Shown: positions 11,976 through 24,724, counted from the first letter of the stretch. The stretch: 64,000 nt of DNA from Cardinalis cardinalis (GCA_014549065.1 JACDOX010000388.1:170405-234404); one strand, 5' to 3'. A program made the numbers and translations. Notes: a model not told the origin generated them from the sequence alone.

Positions 11976-13249
11976 CATCCCAGCAGCCCTGGGCCATGGC
12001 AGGGGGCTGTGCCAGAGGAGCAGCCCCGTGCAGAGGGGCTTGTGCAAGTGCTGTGATGTCCTGCATGCAGTGGGTTATTTTTCCAGACATGTAATTATCT
12101 GCTATTTTCTTTCAGCTGAGAGGCTCCCTTAGCCATGGTTTGAATTAGCAGGCATTGCCGCGTTTCTCTGACAGCAGCGAGGTGCAGGCTTGGAAGTAGC
12201 TAATTACATGTCCTTGGGATGAGAGGATTTGTACATGCAATTAAATTGCCTTTTAGCTCCCTCGGAGTTCAGCCTGTTTCCTTTAGTTTGGATTCATAAA
12301 TGGACACCCCTGACAAAGCTTGTGTGCAGTTTTCTTAACCTAATTTGTAGTTGGTTGCTCAGTATTGTTGGGGAACAAAAGAAGAATGAATTGGTGTTCA
12401 GGCAGTGAATGTTTTATTTTTTGCAATTTTTAATGCAGCATTCGAACGAGTCCGTGTCATTCTATTTATAACCAAGTGTTTTGTTTTATTAAGTATTCTT
12501 TCAAAGAGGTAACAGACCTGCTGATAAAGAGTATNGCTATTTTAAAAATTATTTGATGCTAACTTTTTTATTCAAGAAAATGTGATGTTGAACAAATTTT
12601 GTGTGTATTGAGAACTTTTTTGGAGTTGTATTATATAATACTTTGTCTTGGGGAAGAAAACTATGGGATTAGACCAGATATTTTTACTATATGACATCNA
12701 ATTTTAAAAAGTTATAGCAAGTATAGTGGATTTTCTTTAAAGAAACAGCTATTTTCTATTTACATGAAGGGAAATTTATTAATTTTTTTCTCTTCACTGT
12801 GAAATTTTAATAATTAAACCAAGTGACCTGAGAAATAAGAGTCTTTGCTTAGTTTTTAACTCCAGTCTCAAGTAAAGGAAAGATTTCCTGTGCAGTTCTT
12901 TTGTATTTGTGTTAAGCTGAAACTTCCTCTGGATTTTAGGTCCTTTCCCATTAAGCAAACACTTGTGCTTGTTTCACTTGCATAGTTTTAGCATGAACCT
13001 CCCTTAATCTGTGCATGGATGACTTGAATAGAAATATCACACGTGATAAATACCTGTTAAACTCTGAGGAAGTCCTGCACAATCTGAATTAGCAAATTCT
13101 TAAACTCAGNTTTTCCTGCTTCCAGGTGGAGTGAGGGAGGAAGGGATAAAAACATCTTTTTTCCCTGGTTTTATTTCTTTGTCTTGCCTAATGGGCTACA
13201 TAGATTTCTAAATCAATTTTGCAGACGTTAAGTTAAAAGAAAATTACAC
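11976..13249. other. non-coding stretch, conserved-looking around 12100-12300
   Basis: No gene. The stretch 12100-12300 contains TAATTACATG and ATGCAATTAAAT, the kind of homeodomain and octamer-like motifs common in vertebrate conserved non-coding elements. This is a composition-based impression only. From 12400 to 13249 the DNA is AT-rich without recognised repeats. Confidence 0.4.
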
Positions 13250-13640
13250 ATTCAGAGTATTCTTCATTGTTATAATTGATAGCAAGCATCATGAGTCATT
13301 TATTGTTTGCAACGGCACTGAGACATTTATTAATGCCACATTTTACTAATGATTTCAGAATGGATAAGTTAATAGGTCTGAGTTAAGGCCCATAGATACT
13401 ATTGACTCATTTAGTATTTTGTAATGTTGAGTTAAGTGTACTTGTGCAGTATTAAATGCCCTGATCTGGCTCTGATACAATATTCACACTCAAGCTTAAT
13501 TTGGGAAGTTATNGGGAGGTTTAATTCTATTCACACATTTGCGATTGCTGCTTTTGCTGTGGGACATGATGCAGTCATAATTGGAAGGATGTTCATTAAG
13601 CATATTTTATTAATGTATAATGAGCACCATAAATACAGTG
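13250..13640. promoter_or_regulatory. candidate conserved non-coding element with two AP-1 sites
   Basis: AT-rich, repeat-free DNA with two perfect AP-1/MAF-type sites, TGAGTCA at 13292-13298 and TGACTCA at 13403-13409, plus several TTTATTAAT and ATTAAG homeodomain-like cores. The mix resembles conserved enhancers in vertebrates. There is no direct evidence of conservation or activity in the sequence alone. Confidence 0.3.
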
Positions 13641-15036
13641 ACCTTTGAGATAATTCACTTACATGTCTTGATTCATTACTACATTTTCCNCTTGTTTATT
13701 CTTCAGACATGAAAATGCATGAATTTCTGAGCTTTTCAAGACCTCACAAAATGTGTTTTATGATAACCCATAAGGGATTTTATGAAGAGTCTTCTGCTGT
13801 CTCTGCTTTTAAAGTCAGAAATNACAGAAAGAGGGAATTAAGCTTCAATTAGCATAGCTGTGACTATCCATCACTATTTATTTATGAATTTAAATAGAAA
13901 TATGTAAGCATTCCTTACAGACAAGTAAATTCATGGCTCATGGAGTCACTCAGGTCAGAAAGTCAGCAGTAATAGGTCCACCACTAAAACCACATCCATC
14001 CCCCCAGCAGTCCTTGTTGTATGAAATATTCCTGTTTGACCAGGCAGGTATGTATATTCTTGTGTATATTTAAGGGGGAAAAAAAGCCCAAATAAAACCA
14101 ATTAAAAAAAAAAAAAGAGTATCTGTAATACTTAAAGTTGTAAAATAGCACCTGTGGTATGATCCTTTCAATTTAAGTCATCTTCAAAGAATGTGCCAAG
14201 CTGATTCAATTTCATTTGGCTTTCTTCGTACACAATGTACAAAATGTAAGGTCTTCTGGAAACTTTGAGGTGANGTTAATTTTGCTCTCTGAAAATAATT
14301 TTATTATAGTATTTAANTATTTTTTGTTTACTGGTGAAGGTTAGCAGTGATGTATAAGAGTTGAAGAACAAAGTCTGTCAAGGAAATGTTTTANGTGCAT
14401 AGTACATTCAGAGTAAACATTCAGTTCTGATAGGAGTGTTTCTATCATGAGCAATACTTAGTTTCTTCCTCTTAAAAATCAAATTATGATGAAATAAACC
14501 TGAAGGGAATACAGTTCAATTTGCTATTGTAATAGCTGGAGTTATAAAATGAAGCTTCCATTTTCATTTTCATTCCTTTTTGTGTTAAACTTGCATGTAC
14601 CCAAGGTAGTAAAATGTTTCAATCAAAAGACCACAAAGCCTTTTCATTTCCTCTGCACCAACAATTTGAATAACTTCCAAACTATTGACTGACAGTAGAT
14701 CTCATTTTATTAAGCCTCCATTTTGTCTTTTCCTGATGGAGCAATTACCCTNCTGATGCTGTGATTCAGCAGCCACTTCTAATGCACACACATTCCTTTG
14801 GCTCAATTTATCTGCAATGGAGGGACAGCTCTGTTGGTGAAGGTTTTATGTCTGTCCCTGTGCCTTGTACTTAGGAGTTCTGTGAGGAACTTCAGCTCAC
14901 AGAGTCCTTTGAAATAATCTCTGGAAACTGTGCTTCCCTCTTTACATCATGTGCTTTGGTGAGCAGCCAAGAGGTGTTTGACCTATTTTTGTCTGAAATG
15001 CACCCATAAAACTCACCCAGAGGAGCAGGATCAAGA
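13641..15036. other. non-coding stretch, no gene seen
   Basis: AT-rich unique DNA with a 13-nt A run at 14104-14116. No recognised elements before the CR1 that begins near 15037. Confidence 0.6.
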
Positions 15037-15369
15037 AGCCTTCCAGTACCTAAAGGAGCTGCAAGACAGCTGGAGAGGGGCTTGGGACAAGGACATGGAG
15101 TGACAGGACAAGGGGGAATGGCTTCAAACTGACAGAGGGCAGGGTTAGATTGGAGATTTGGAAGAAATTCCTCCCTGTGAGGGTGGTGAGGTCCTGGCAT
15201 AGGGTGCCCAGAAAAGCTGTGGATGCNCCATCCCTGGAAGTGTTCAAGACCAGTTTGGATGGGNCTCTGGGGAACCTGGGATAGTGGNAGGTGTCCCTGC
15301 TCATGGCAAGGGGGTTGGAAGGGGATGATCTTTGGAGGTGCCTTTCAACCCAAACCATTCTGTGATTCT
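15037..15369 (+). mobile_element. CR1 LINE 3' fragment, sense
   Basis: A 5'-truncated CR1 on the plus strand. It starts near CCTTCCAGTACCTAAAGG, continues through CTGGAGAGGGGCTTGG, GACAAGGGGGAATGGCTT, GAAATTCCTCCCTGTGAGGG, GGTGCCCAGAAAAGC, CCATCCCTGGAAGTGTTC and GATGATCTTTGGAGGTGC, and ends with CCATTCTGTGATTCT at 15355-15369, the expected octamer tail. This is the only long CR1 in sense orientation here. It carries no intact open reading frame. Confidence 0.92.
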
Positions 15370-16328
15370 AAATTGTGAAGGACACCTTCAGTCTGTTCAC
15401 TGCTTCACTGAGGGGAGCTGTGGTGCTTTCAATGTGTGTAGCTTCTGGATATCTCTTGGAGCTGAACCTATGCTACCAAGGAAGCAATCACAGGAACAAG
15501 AATTAAGATCATGTGGTTGTTGCTTTTCTGGGGAGGGGGGTGTGTGTCTATTTGTCTGTTTTAATAGAGTATGTGGCTAAAATGAGGCAGCATTCTCATA
15601 TACCATGTATGTGAAAAACCCAGGATGACAAAAAAGGGATATAGAAGCACAGGACCCACAGATGAGTTAGATATTCTAGTGCTGTTTCACAAGTCTCCAG
15701 TATTGTTTTAAGTAGAAATGTAGTTAAAAATAAGTTATTACATCTTGTGAACTTTCATTCCCCTCTATATTTTCTTCCTCAAAAAATGGAAAAACCCAGT
15801 CAGTCACTGAAACACGGAGCTTTCTTGCTTGTAGCTCCCCCAGCATAGCAGCCTTGNCCTTCTTTCATTGTTCCTCCTGCATGGGGAAAAAAAAAAAATC
15901 ATCACACTGAGCCCTTGGAGGCTTCTTTCAGCCACATGGAGAAGAGGAGTAATTACCAGGCCTATGATAAGCTGTTCCAGTGTTAATAACTTGCACTGCA
16001 AGAAATGCAAATGAAATTTTGACTTGCAGGATCAAATCTTAACACACAAAGGGGTTTGGATTGGTCTTTAACCTGAATGCAGTTGTCTGGCCCCTTGGGT
16101 CTGCCCACGGTTGGTGACTAAGACAGTGACTCCACTTTGAGGGGAATAGCAACCTTTTTCTCATCAGCAGTGACTTCAGAGATATTCCAGTAATAGCATT
16201 TTGTTGGAGGTTGTCTGGCTTTCAAATTATCACCATGAGGCTTTTGTCATGCCNTTTTATGTATGAGAAAGTCTACTTTTCAGTAAATAATCATTAAAAT
16301 GATGCTCCTTCTGTCTTTCCTTAAACTG
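15370..16328. other. non-coding stretch, no gene seen
   Basis: Unique DNA. The segment 16195-16246 is repeated in diverged form at 18975-19035 (see the repeat entries). Confidence 0.55.
16195..16246 (+). repeat. low-copy interspersed motif, copy A
   Basis: TTTCAAATTATCACCATGAG at 16220-16239 (exact for 21 bp through 16240) recurs exactly at 19008-19028. Similarity extends outward with small gaps: AGCATT, GT, GGA and GT steps match on the left, and TTTTGT on the right. This suggests two diverged copies of one unnamed element rather than chance. Confidence 0.5.
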
Positions 16329-16371
16329 CTGATTCATACCCCTATTTGATAAGAGTCTGGGTATGAATCAG
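16329..16371. repeat. perfect 13-bp inverted repeat (hairpin)
   Basis: CTGATTCATACCC at 16329-16341 is the exact reverse complement of GGGTATGAATCAG at 16359-16371, separated by 17 nt. Transcribed on either strand it would form a stable hairpin. No mobile-element ends are recognisable beside it. Confidence 0.85.
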
Positions 16372-18439
16372 TCACACAATAAATGGCCAGCAAGCTGCTG
16401 GGAGCTGTGACTGACTGAGAGGCACTACCCTGGCCTCGAGTTTCCTCAAGCAAGAAGAGAATTTTCCATCCCAATCAAGGGGGAAGAGAAATACAAGTGG
16501 GTTGATAAGTTGTATCCTTTGTAGAGAAAGATTGGAAAGCAAATACCATTTACAAAAAATCAGTTTCTTTCACAGTATTGGGCTACATCATATCTTTTCT
16601 GGGATTTTGTGCCTTGTGAAGGAAAATGCTGACTTTTTCTTTGTTTTCCAAAGTCTGTTTTCTTGGATCAACTTGGTTATGTGTTCTCTCACAAGAGCAG
16701 GTTTTAGTACCTCAGAACAAAGCCTTATGGTATCTTTGTACTGCTGGTAATAGTGTTTACCAGCTGCAAGTGATTTAGAAGTCTGGAGCAGATACNAATT
16801 GTTTTGAATTTGAATTCTTTTCATCATAAAGTTTTATCCCTCAAACCTATTCCTATGCTAATATATAATCTATCAACACAAAAATAAGATTATATTTTCT
16901 GCATGCCATAATTATTTAAGTTTCTATCTGTGTTTTATGGTTGATGGAAAACTGGCAGAGTTGGATCTGGCATAGCAAGACTGGCTCAAACCAATATCAG
17001 CATGCATGTTTGACATTCTTGGCCTCTTAAGTGTTGTATTTTACACTTAATGCTTCAAGATTAGCATGATAGATTAGCTTGCTTAGATGAATGTTTTTGT
17101 AATTTATGCTCTTATTGACTGTTNTGTTGATCCTAGAAAATATGTCTATTTTTTCCTTGATGGATGTCACATCACAGGAATACAGCTTGTAAATCAAGTG
17201 CTGCTTTATGCTGTGGGGATGTTGTGTTAGAATCTATTTCAGATGAATAGTACTGAGATATATAGATATAAAAACTGTAGGGAAATGCAGAATGTCGTGC
17301 TGCTGTCTTGTGATGTAAATTCACAGCCCTTGTCACCTGCCTTGCAAGCTGTGTTACTCTGGTGTTGTCCATAAACTTGATTAAATTTCCTGAAGATGAA
17401 ATGAAGGAGCCTGGCAAGACCAANGGGTGTCAGAGTTCAAGGGCAACCAAGAGCTCACACATCCTTCTGCTAAACCCCAAAATGGGTGAAGGTCAAGACA
17501 GGAACAAGCCAGGCTGTACATGAGAGTACAAAGTTTCTATTTGACTCAATTTAAGGGCTGTCTGTGATCACACACATCTGTGCTTTTATGCATGTGTGCA
17601 TACAGTATCTGGGACCTGGGATGCTATTTAGGATACTACATGCAGGAACAAATTCTGAAGTATTTATACACAGACATTATGCAACATCTGTGTTTCTTTT
17701 TCAATCCAGATTCTGGATTATACTGTCCCTTGAAAAGCAGCTGGAGATGTGAAAGAATTTTGGATGATATTTCTATCAGATTTTTCTCCTGGGAACTCTG
17801 GATTCCTCAGTTTCTTCTTGTGCCAATGGTTTCTCTGATTACAGTCAAGTCACATAACCATAGCATGGANACATGTATATAATAACTGCATGTATGCTTT
17901 TGTACAGTTTGGAAACCTAAAGGCTGTGCTCAAACGTGGTAATTTTATATGGTCACTAAAATTTCAGTTCTCCTNCACTGAAAAGGTCACCAAATCTTCT
18001 TTATAACCATCTGTATAAATAACTTAGCTCTGTATTGATTTTTCAGAGATAACCTTTGCCTTGTTTTGTACCTGCTCTGAGCTGGTTAAGTGTGAGGCAT
18101 ATCCAATTTAGAACACATATACAGCAGTATTAGCACATTNTTGTACCTGGGATTGTAAGCCAAGGCTCTCAGCTTTGAACTTCAGCTGGCTCAGGCAGAT
18201 GTGGCTCTGAGCATCAGCTGAATATGGAACACAAACAGTGATAGCATAAATCCCACCCTGTGGGGCCTGGGATCATTCTGTACTCTTTTGAGTGCCAAAC
18301 ACATCAAATTTTTATGTTCTTCAAATAATAATTTTTTCCCAGGCCTGATTCCAACCTTCACCTCAAAGAGAATATTGCTCAATACAAGTTAAATAGAAAT
18401 TCTGAGGGTGGAGTAGAGCAGGATACATTGGCTGCTGTG
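16372..18439. other. non-coding stretch, no gene seen
   Basis: AT-rich unique DNA; frames of up to 100 codons on both strands look random. No recognised repeats. Confidence 0.6.
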
Positions 18440-18770
18440 GGATCTTTCGAAATGGACTTAGTGAGTGATTGAGTAATTACTGTTCTGCACTAATAATTAC
18501 TGAGCTATTAATATGCTTAAAAAACCACAACTCCACAGATTCCAGCTTCTTCATGTGAAAACCTCTAGCATGTAGCTCATGGTTACAAGATCATGGTTTG
18601 GAGTCTGTGGCTCCCCTTGTTGTGTGCATTAAATACCTTGTCNTTGCATGTCTAAAAATTGTCACTTGCACCTGGAGAGGCCAAATTGGAAACTGATTAA
18701 TACTCAGGCTAATTCTAATTATTCTCTCTCACGTAGAAATAGATCTTAATTTAGATTAATAGCAGACCTC
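18440..18770. promoter_or_regulatory. TAAT-rich block, candidate homeodomain-site cluster
   Basis: About a dozen TAAT/ATTA cores occur in 330 bp, including TAATTAC twice near 18474 and 18493 and ATTAAT at several places. This exceeds the two to five expected from composition. It could be a regulatory element or simply AT-rich drift. Confidence 0.25.
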
Positions 18771-18810
18771 TCTGGAGCATTTTCAAAATAACCCAGGCAA
18801 ATGCATTCCA

Positions 18811-18832
18811 TAAATATATATATGTGTATATT
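18811..18832. repeat. short TA/TG microsatellite
   Basis: A short TA run followed by TGTGTATA in AT-rich DNA. Confidence 0.7.
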
Positions 18833-18974
18833 GATTTAGCTGTGATTTTTTTTTCTGTGATTTTTTTTTGTAACTAAAAATAGATTTTAATGCCAATATC
18901 TTCTTTAGACTGAGCAACTAAAGATCATTGTTACAAAGTTAGGTTCTTAAAAGGAGTAGATAAATCCTCCCACA

Positions 18975-19035
18975 AGCATTGTGTAGGAAGGTGTTTGTAA
19001 GCTGCTTTTTCAAATTATCACCATGAGGTTTTTTG
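18975..19035 (+). repeat. low-copy interspersed motif, copy B
   Basis: Second copy of the motif at 16195-16246; the 21-bp identical core is at 19008-19028. Same orientation, 2.8 kb away, so it is not a simple tandem duplication. Confidence 0.5.
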
Positions 19036-20243
19036 TGGAAATGTGTAGTGTTGTTTTCTATGCTCTCTCCATTCTCTTTGCCCTCCCCCTTTCCATTCTC
19101 CTAAACAGTAATTAATGCCTAGGATCAGCATGGTTGCTGCTGCCATGAGAATATACTGCAGGAAGAACAAAAGAATGACGTGTGCTTTGAAAAGGAGCCA
19201 GGTAGTGAAAAATTATTACAGCCTGCTTAATTACAGGCTTTTTCAGAGCAGCATGTTTGGTTTTGCATCACCTCAAAAACTAATAACTTCATAGCGTTTT
19301 AAAACCAAGACAGCAAAAAGTTTGATGCCTGTTATAAAAAGAACAACAATCAGGATTTTGTTTTTAGTGTAGTATGTGGAAAAGTTTAGACTGAAGAAAA
19401 GCTGAACAAAAAGAAACATTGAACAAAATCATTGAACAAAGAGAAACAAATATCAGCTAAAAATACAGAAAAGCAGGTCCCTGCTGCACTTGGTACCTTG
19501 GGTTTTGGTATGGGGAGGACAGCAGTGTTCCCCTACATCTGTGGTCCTTGGTCCTCAGCACTGCACTGAGCAAAGGTTTCTGTCCTCCTCCGAGATCTGT
19601 GCCACCCCCCATCCCCGTGGTGCTCAGCTTTAGGGAGGGTTTGCACTGTTGCCATTGCTACCCAAGCAGGGCTGGCAGAGGGGGCTGCCAGGGCATCCCA
19701 GCTGATGGAAGTTCCAGCGGCTTTCCCACCTTCCTGCTTTTCACGGGATGCTCAGCTGCCCTGTGACTTGTGCACAGGGAGCCTGCCTGGAGTGAGACCA
19801 GCCAGAGCTCAAGAAGACCCTGCTCAGGCTTTCTGCTCCTTTCCTGGTCATGCCTGTGTTGGGAGCAGCTTCCNTCCCTCCCCCACTGCTTCTGCCTCTT
19901 GGCTCATGCTGCATTGCCTCCCCAGAAATAACTTNTCCTTCAGACTTGGAGGTGGAGCAGGGGATGACTTCTCAGTTGTCTATCAGACACTCTTCCTAAA
20001 TACTTGGTCTTCATCCCACTCNAGAGACAGCCAGTACCTGGATTAAACTGGGTTGGAGAATTGCTTTCCAGATTAGAAATGCAAAAGAGGCCCAAAAAAG
20101 TGCAATTTTTCAAGTATAATAATTCTGAGGTAGAGCTGTCCTGCTGTGCCAGACTGGGGATTTTAACTGATGGTTCTTGGACTTGTCTAATGTGATGCTC
20201 TTGGGGTGGCCTCTCAGACATTCATGCAAGCCCCCTGGCTCTG
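19036..20243. other. non-coding stretch, GC rises from 19500
   Basis: Unique DNA. From 19500 to 19960 the GC content is higher and several short open frames appear on the plus strand (72 and 113 codons). None has a recognisable domain, and one is interrupted by ambiguous bases. Confidence 0.55.
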
Positions 20244-20613
20244 NNNNNNNNNNNNNNNNNNNNNNNNNNNNNNNNNNNNNNNNNNNNNNNNNNNNNNNNN
20301 NNNNNNNNNNNNNNNNNNNNNNNNNNNNNNNNNNNNNNNNNNNNNNNNNNNNNNNNNNNNNNNNNNNNNNNNNNNNNNNNNNNNNNNNNNNNNNNNNNNN
20401 NNNNNNNNNNNNNNNNNNNNNNNNNNNNNNNNNNNNNNNNNNNNNNNNNNNNNNNNNNNNNNNNNNNNNNNNNNNNNNNNNNNNNNNNNNNNNNNNNNNN
20501 NNNNNNNNNNNNNNNNNNNNNNNNNNNNNNNNNNNNNNNNNNNNNNNNNNNNNNNNNNNNNNNNNNNNNNNNNNNNNNNNNNNNNNNNNNNNNNNNNNNN
20601 NNNNNNNNNNNNN
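20244..20613. other. assembly gap (370 N)
   Basis: A run of 370 N. Open frames that cross it are artefacts. The right edge carries a 12-bp palindrome, TATGTGCACATA, at 20623-20634, with no recognisable repeat at either edge. Confidence 0.99.
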
Positions 20614-23600
20614 CTGAACCCATATGTGCACATACTGGAAACACACAGACCCCAACGGGCCTGCATTTGATTTATTGTGGATTAGACAGAACTGATCAAC
20701 CTAAGCATNTCTTTAGAAATATCCTGGGGTTTATTTTTAAAACCAGTTGTTGATCCNGGAGCATTCCTGTCCTTTTAACAAGAAGTGTTCAGCCTTATCC
20801 TTATCTGAAAATGGGTTTTAACAAATTTTCTNTTTGTTAATACCTGAATCCCAAGGTAACATTCATCTTCTATTTAAAAAAAACCCAAAAAGTTATCTGA
20901 GAGTTGATAGGGTCTTTATTTGCATATCTGTTTTAATTGAGGGATTTTCTCCTATTTAATATTAGCATCTGAAGAACAATTTACTGAAAGGTTGGATGAG
21001 TATGGAGGCAGCTCAGTTTGTGATCAATTCTCTCAAGGCTTTTGGGAAAGGTTTCTGTTAAGAAGGTTTCTAGGAAAGAAGAGAGTATATTGAATTAAAA
21101 TTTCTGGTATTTTATGATAAAGGATGAGAAGGGGGGAAAAACTAACCAAGTATCTCAGTGTTGCTCCTTAAACATCTTGACAAAAAGAATAAAATTGCAG
21201 CATTTGTTCTGTGTCTCTGATGCATTTTTTCAATCTAAACATTGTTTCTAATNGCTCTGCACCTTGTTATCTACTTTTGTCAGCATCATAGATTTTCACC
21301 CTTGTAGTGAACGTGCAAAATCTCTCATTTACCTTGAGTGTACTTTAGGCGAACATCATTACAATAGTAAGGCGCNTTCTCACTAGTTCTAAAATAGCAA
21401 NATGATTTACATGCTTATTTTTACAATATTGAGAGGAAAAAGTAGTTAAATGCCACTATTTTGTATGCAAGAGAGGAATACTTCCTATGCTTCACTGCTG
21501 TCATGTGAAAGTCCCTAAATTGCTTTTGGCAAGTAGATAACTTAGAAATTGCTTTAGTGACAGAAGTGTTTTGAAAATAAACCTTGAAAGTGAGAATATG
21601 AAACCTGTAATTATCTAATGGAAGACTGAAATGGTTTTTAAAAGCAAGCTGAAAGGTAAACACTGGAGTTGCTGCAGTTATCAGACCTCTCCACGTGCTG
21701 TGCTGTATCTGTGGATTGTGGATAAACAGCACATGATTTTCCAGATGCCCATTAGTCACAGAATGTTCAGGTGAGGCACTGGCATCACAAAAACATGGAA
21801 AATATGTTTGCTCTGCAGGTAGTAGCATTTATGGAGGCAGACAACTTCTTGAGGAATTCAGTAATTTTTTCATGAATTTTTTAGTTTTCTTTTTGCTTCT
21901 ATATTTTTATTGGAGTGCCCCCTGTCCTTCTGCCAGGGACAGGGGTGTGTATTTCATGTGAGAGCTGATGCCTTGTTGTACACAAGTGTTTTACTCAGGC
22001 TAAAAACCCACTGAATTCTTGGCCTTAGGCTGGTACCCTTGTGTCAGACCTGTGTTCTTCTCAAGGATTTGCTGATGATGGAGTTTGATTAGGTCACAGA
22101 AGATCCAAGATCTCCCAGACTTAAATGCTTCTTTGTTTTTTGTGACTGTGGCTCACTGGTGTGCAATATTGTCACTGTAAGAGATGAGTGTTTGCCTCTT
22201 TATTNATGAGAAATGTTTGTTACCCTGCACAAATAACTTGTCACCTCTGAGAACCAGAATCCTTGGAAAACTTTNGCAAGAAAAGCAACTGGAAGTGGGA
22301 AAAGTTTGGTGGATACTGTTCTTGTTCATGTCTGTTCAGACTTCTGAATCCATGGAGTCAGATGTCAGTCATTCCCTGCACCAGTGGTGCCCTGTATTCC
22401 ATACATGTCCGCTGGAATTTGGGGTTTTTTGAAGTCACTGAAGTCACTCTTGATTGTGATTGAGACTAGATGGTGACTTCACCTCCCAGTTACTGCCATC
22501 TCCAGAAGCCTCCATCAGTGTGAGGAAGCAAATACCTGTCTGTGGTGCCCAGCATGAGGTTTGTTCAGTGCTGGGGCAGGTCAGCCCATGTGCCCATTTC
22601 TGTGGGCAGCTGGAGACACCATGACCACCTCAGGTCCCTGTGTGGCTGCAGGGGAATGGCTCTTGCCTACATGCCTGCATGGAAATATCAGTGTCAGAAA
22701 GCTGATTAAATCCTATTTCAGACTGAGGCATGCCTTTAAAAGTGACTCTGTAAAGAATTGCGTTCCTGAGGAGAACTGTAAGAATTTTTGGCCTTTGAAA
22801 ACATTAATTTCTTTACTTCCAAAGGGAACTGCTTCAGCTGGAGATAGGTAGCTATCAGCAGTGATGTAGTATTGCAACACCCAGAATAAATGTGCCTGAG
22901 AGAAAGGGAACATAAAGAACCTTGTTAATCTGTTTTGTAGTCCCATCCAGGATAAGGCTGGCACTGATTCCTGCCACTGCTCTGATGCCAGAGGAATCCT
23001 TTCCTGCAGTTGCAGTTAACAGCCCTGAGATGTGGCTTTTGGGCTTCCTGTCATATGGAGGGTCCCTTTCAGTATTGGAATAACTTCTGCAGCTTAAAAA
23101 GCAGCTGGCAAGATTGGCTGTTCTTCCTGAAGGTATCCTACCAAGGAAGCTGCATGGGACGCTGATGGCGATGACTGAAAGAACAACATTTGATTTTAAA
23201 GTAACTTGTAGGATTCCAATGGGTTATTTTTTTTACTAAAATTTGACTTTTCTATTCTTTTTGGCTAAAACAAAAGTAGGAAACCAAACAAACATATCTC
23301 AAAAGATACTTTATCTTGCAATAATTTTGGCCTTAAATAATAGTTGCTCTTAACTGGCATAAGCTGGTGTTGCCAAGAGAAACAGTCCCACCTTCCCTGG
23401 CAGCCTGTTTACATTCCTGTTGCCTCCTCCACTTTGCCAGCATGAGGGTATCTGCAGCTGAGCATTGACATGGGATGAGGAGCTGACACAAGGTAACAGT
23501 AATCCCACAGAAATAGCTGGGTCTTTGTGTTTGGGTCTTTCNTCAGCTCATTTAGCCACTCTGATTTGCCACCTGGCTCTCTGTGTGCTGGTGTGACAGG

Positions 23601-24705
23601 GTGGGGGGAATGACACAGGACGGGAGCAAGGGGCTGAGGAAACAGGATCTGTTCTGTGGGTGATGCTTGTGCTGGCCCAGGTGATGGGAGAATAAAGTAT
23701 TAAAGGTGTAGCTGCTGGTTTAACGTGTTCTGCAGGACAGTGAAGGGTGGCAGTGACCCATGTGCAAGCTGCTGTGGTGCAAGTGTTGCTGTTTTTCCAG
23801 ACTTGAGCCATCAGCTCTCTGGCTTTATAATGCTCCACAAATGCACATTATCACTGGATGAAATAGGCTTTAATGTCCCCCTTCTGTGTTGGTGGTGTAC
23901 ATCCTCTCATACTGCAGACACAGTGAAGCAACTTTGTTTTATAGGAGTCCCTTTTCCAATGGTTTTCCTCTGGTTTTATTTTGGTGTATAAATCTCTGTA
24001 AAATGACTGTGTTAATGCTTCTCCAGTGGAATTGGTATGCTAGTTTTAACTGCAAGTGTGTACAGAGGTCATCTATGGATCTGGAATTAGTCAAGCAAAG
24101 ATTAATGCTATCTCTGTAGCTGTTTTCTCCTCGCTTAAAAAGAAAACAAAGTTAATTGCACATGAGTGGGTGTAGAAAAGCAAAGGAAAATTCTCTGATA
24201 GGCCTCTGTACTGTGTTGGATGGTATTTGCTTCCTTGTGCAACTCTACTCATTCATCCAATATTTTTTTAAAATGAAATGAACTTGTACAGGCACATAGT
24301 TATTTAACATAAACAATTTAGAAGCTTTAAAGATTCTTTTCTATCTGTTGTCCATTTGAATTAAGGATAATTTTCATAATAACTGTCTGGTCTTCAATAC
24401 ACTGTGTCACAATTTCCTTGTGTAGCTGAGGACAAAAATGTTTTTTAAGACATTTGGGATGAATGGAAGATGCAGCTTTACTGTCCTTATGACAGGAACT
24501 GGAGTTTTATTTGCAGGAATAAGCCACTGCCAATCATTTCTTAAAGCCTTTTTTAANTTCATTGCCCAGGTGAGAATCAGGAATACAACTTCCACCCAGC
24601 ACAAGCAGAGCACTTTGCAGTGCTGCACACAGTGTGGAAACTTGGAAAGTTTGGAAGCTTGGGAACTGTGGTTTCTAATGTTTTTGGGAAAAGACAATGC
24701 CAAAT
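20614..24705. other. non-coding stretch, no gene seen
   Basis: About 4 kb of unique-looking DNA. The longest frame is 135 codons on the minus strand (21421-21828), AT-rich and of random-looking composition. No recognised repeat families. Confidence 0.6.
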
Positions 24706-24724
24706 GGGGTTATGGGAGGGGGGG
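24706..24724 (+). other. G-quadruplex motif
   Basis: GGGG, TTAT, GGG, A, then seven G: four G-runs of three or more can be drawn with loops of 4, 1 and 1 nt, meeting the usual pattern for an intramolecular G-quadruplex on the plus strand. Confidence 0.65.

Noticed and set aside
20128..20140. let-7-like seed TGAGGTAG
   Set aside because: Only the first eight bases match and there is no hairpin around it.
20110..20670. Several open frames of 140-181 codons
   Set aside because: They consist almost entirely of unknown residues from the N gap.
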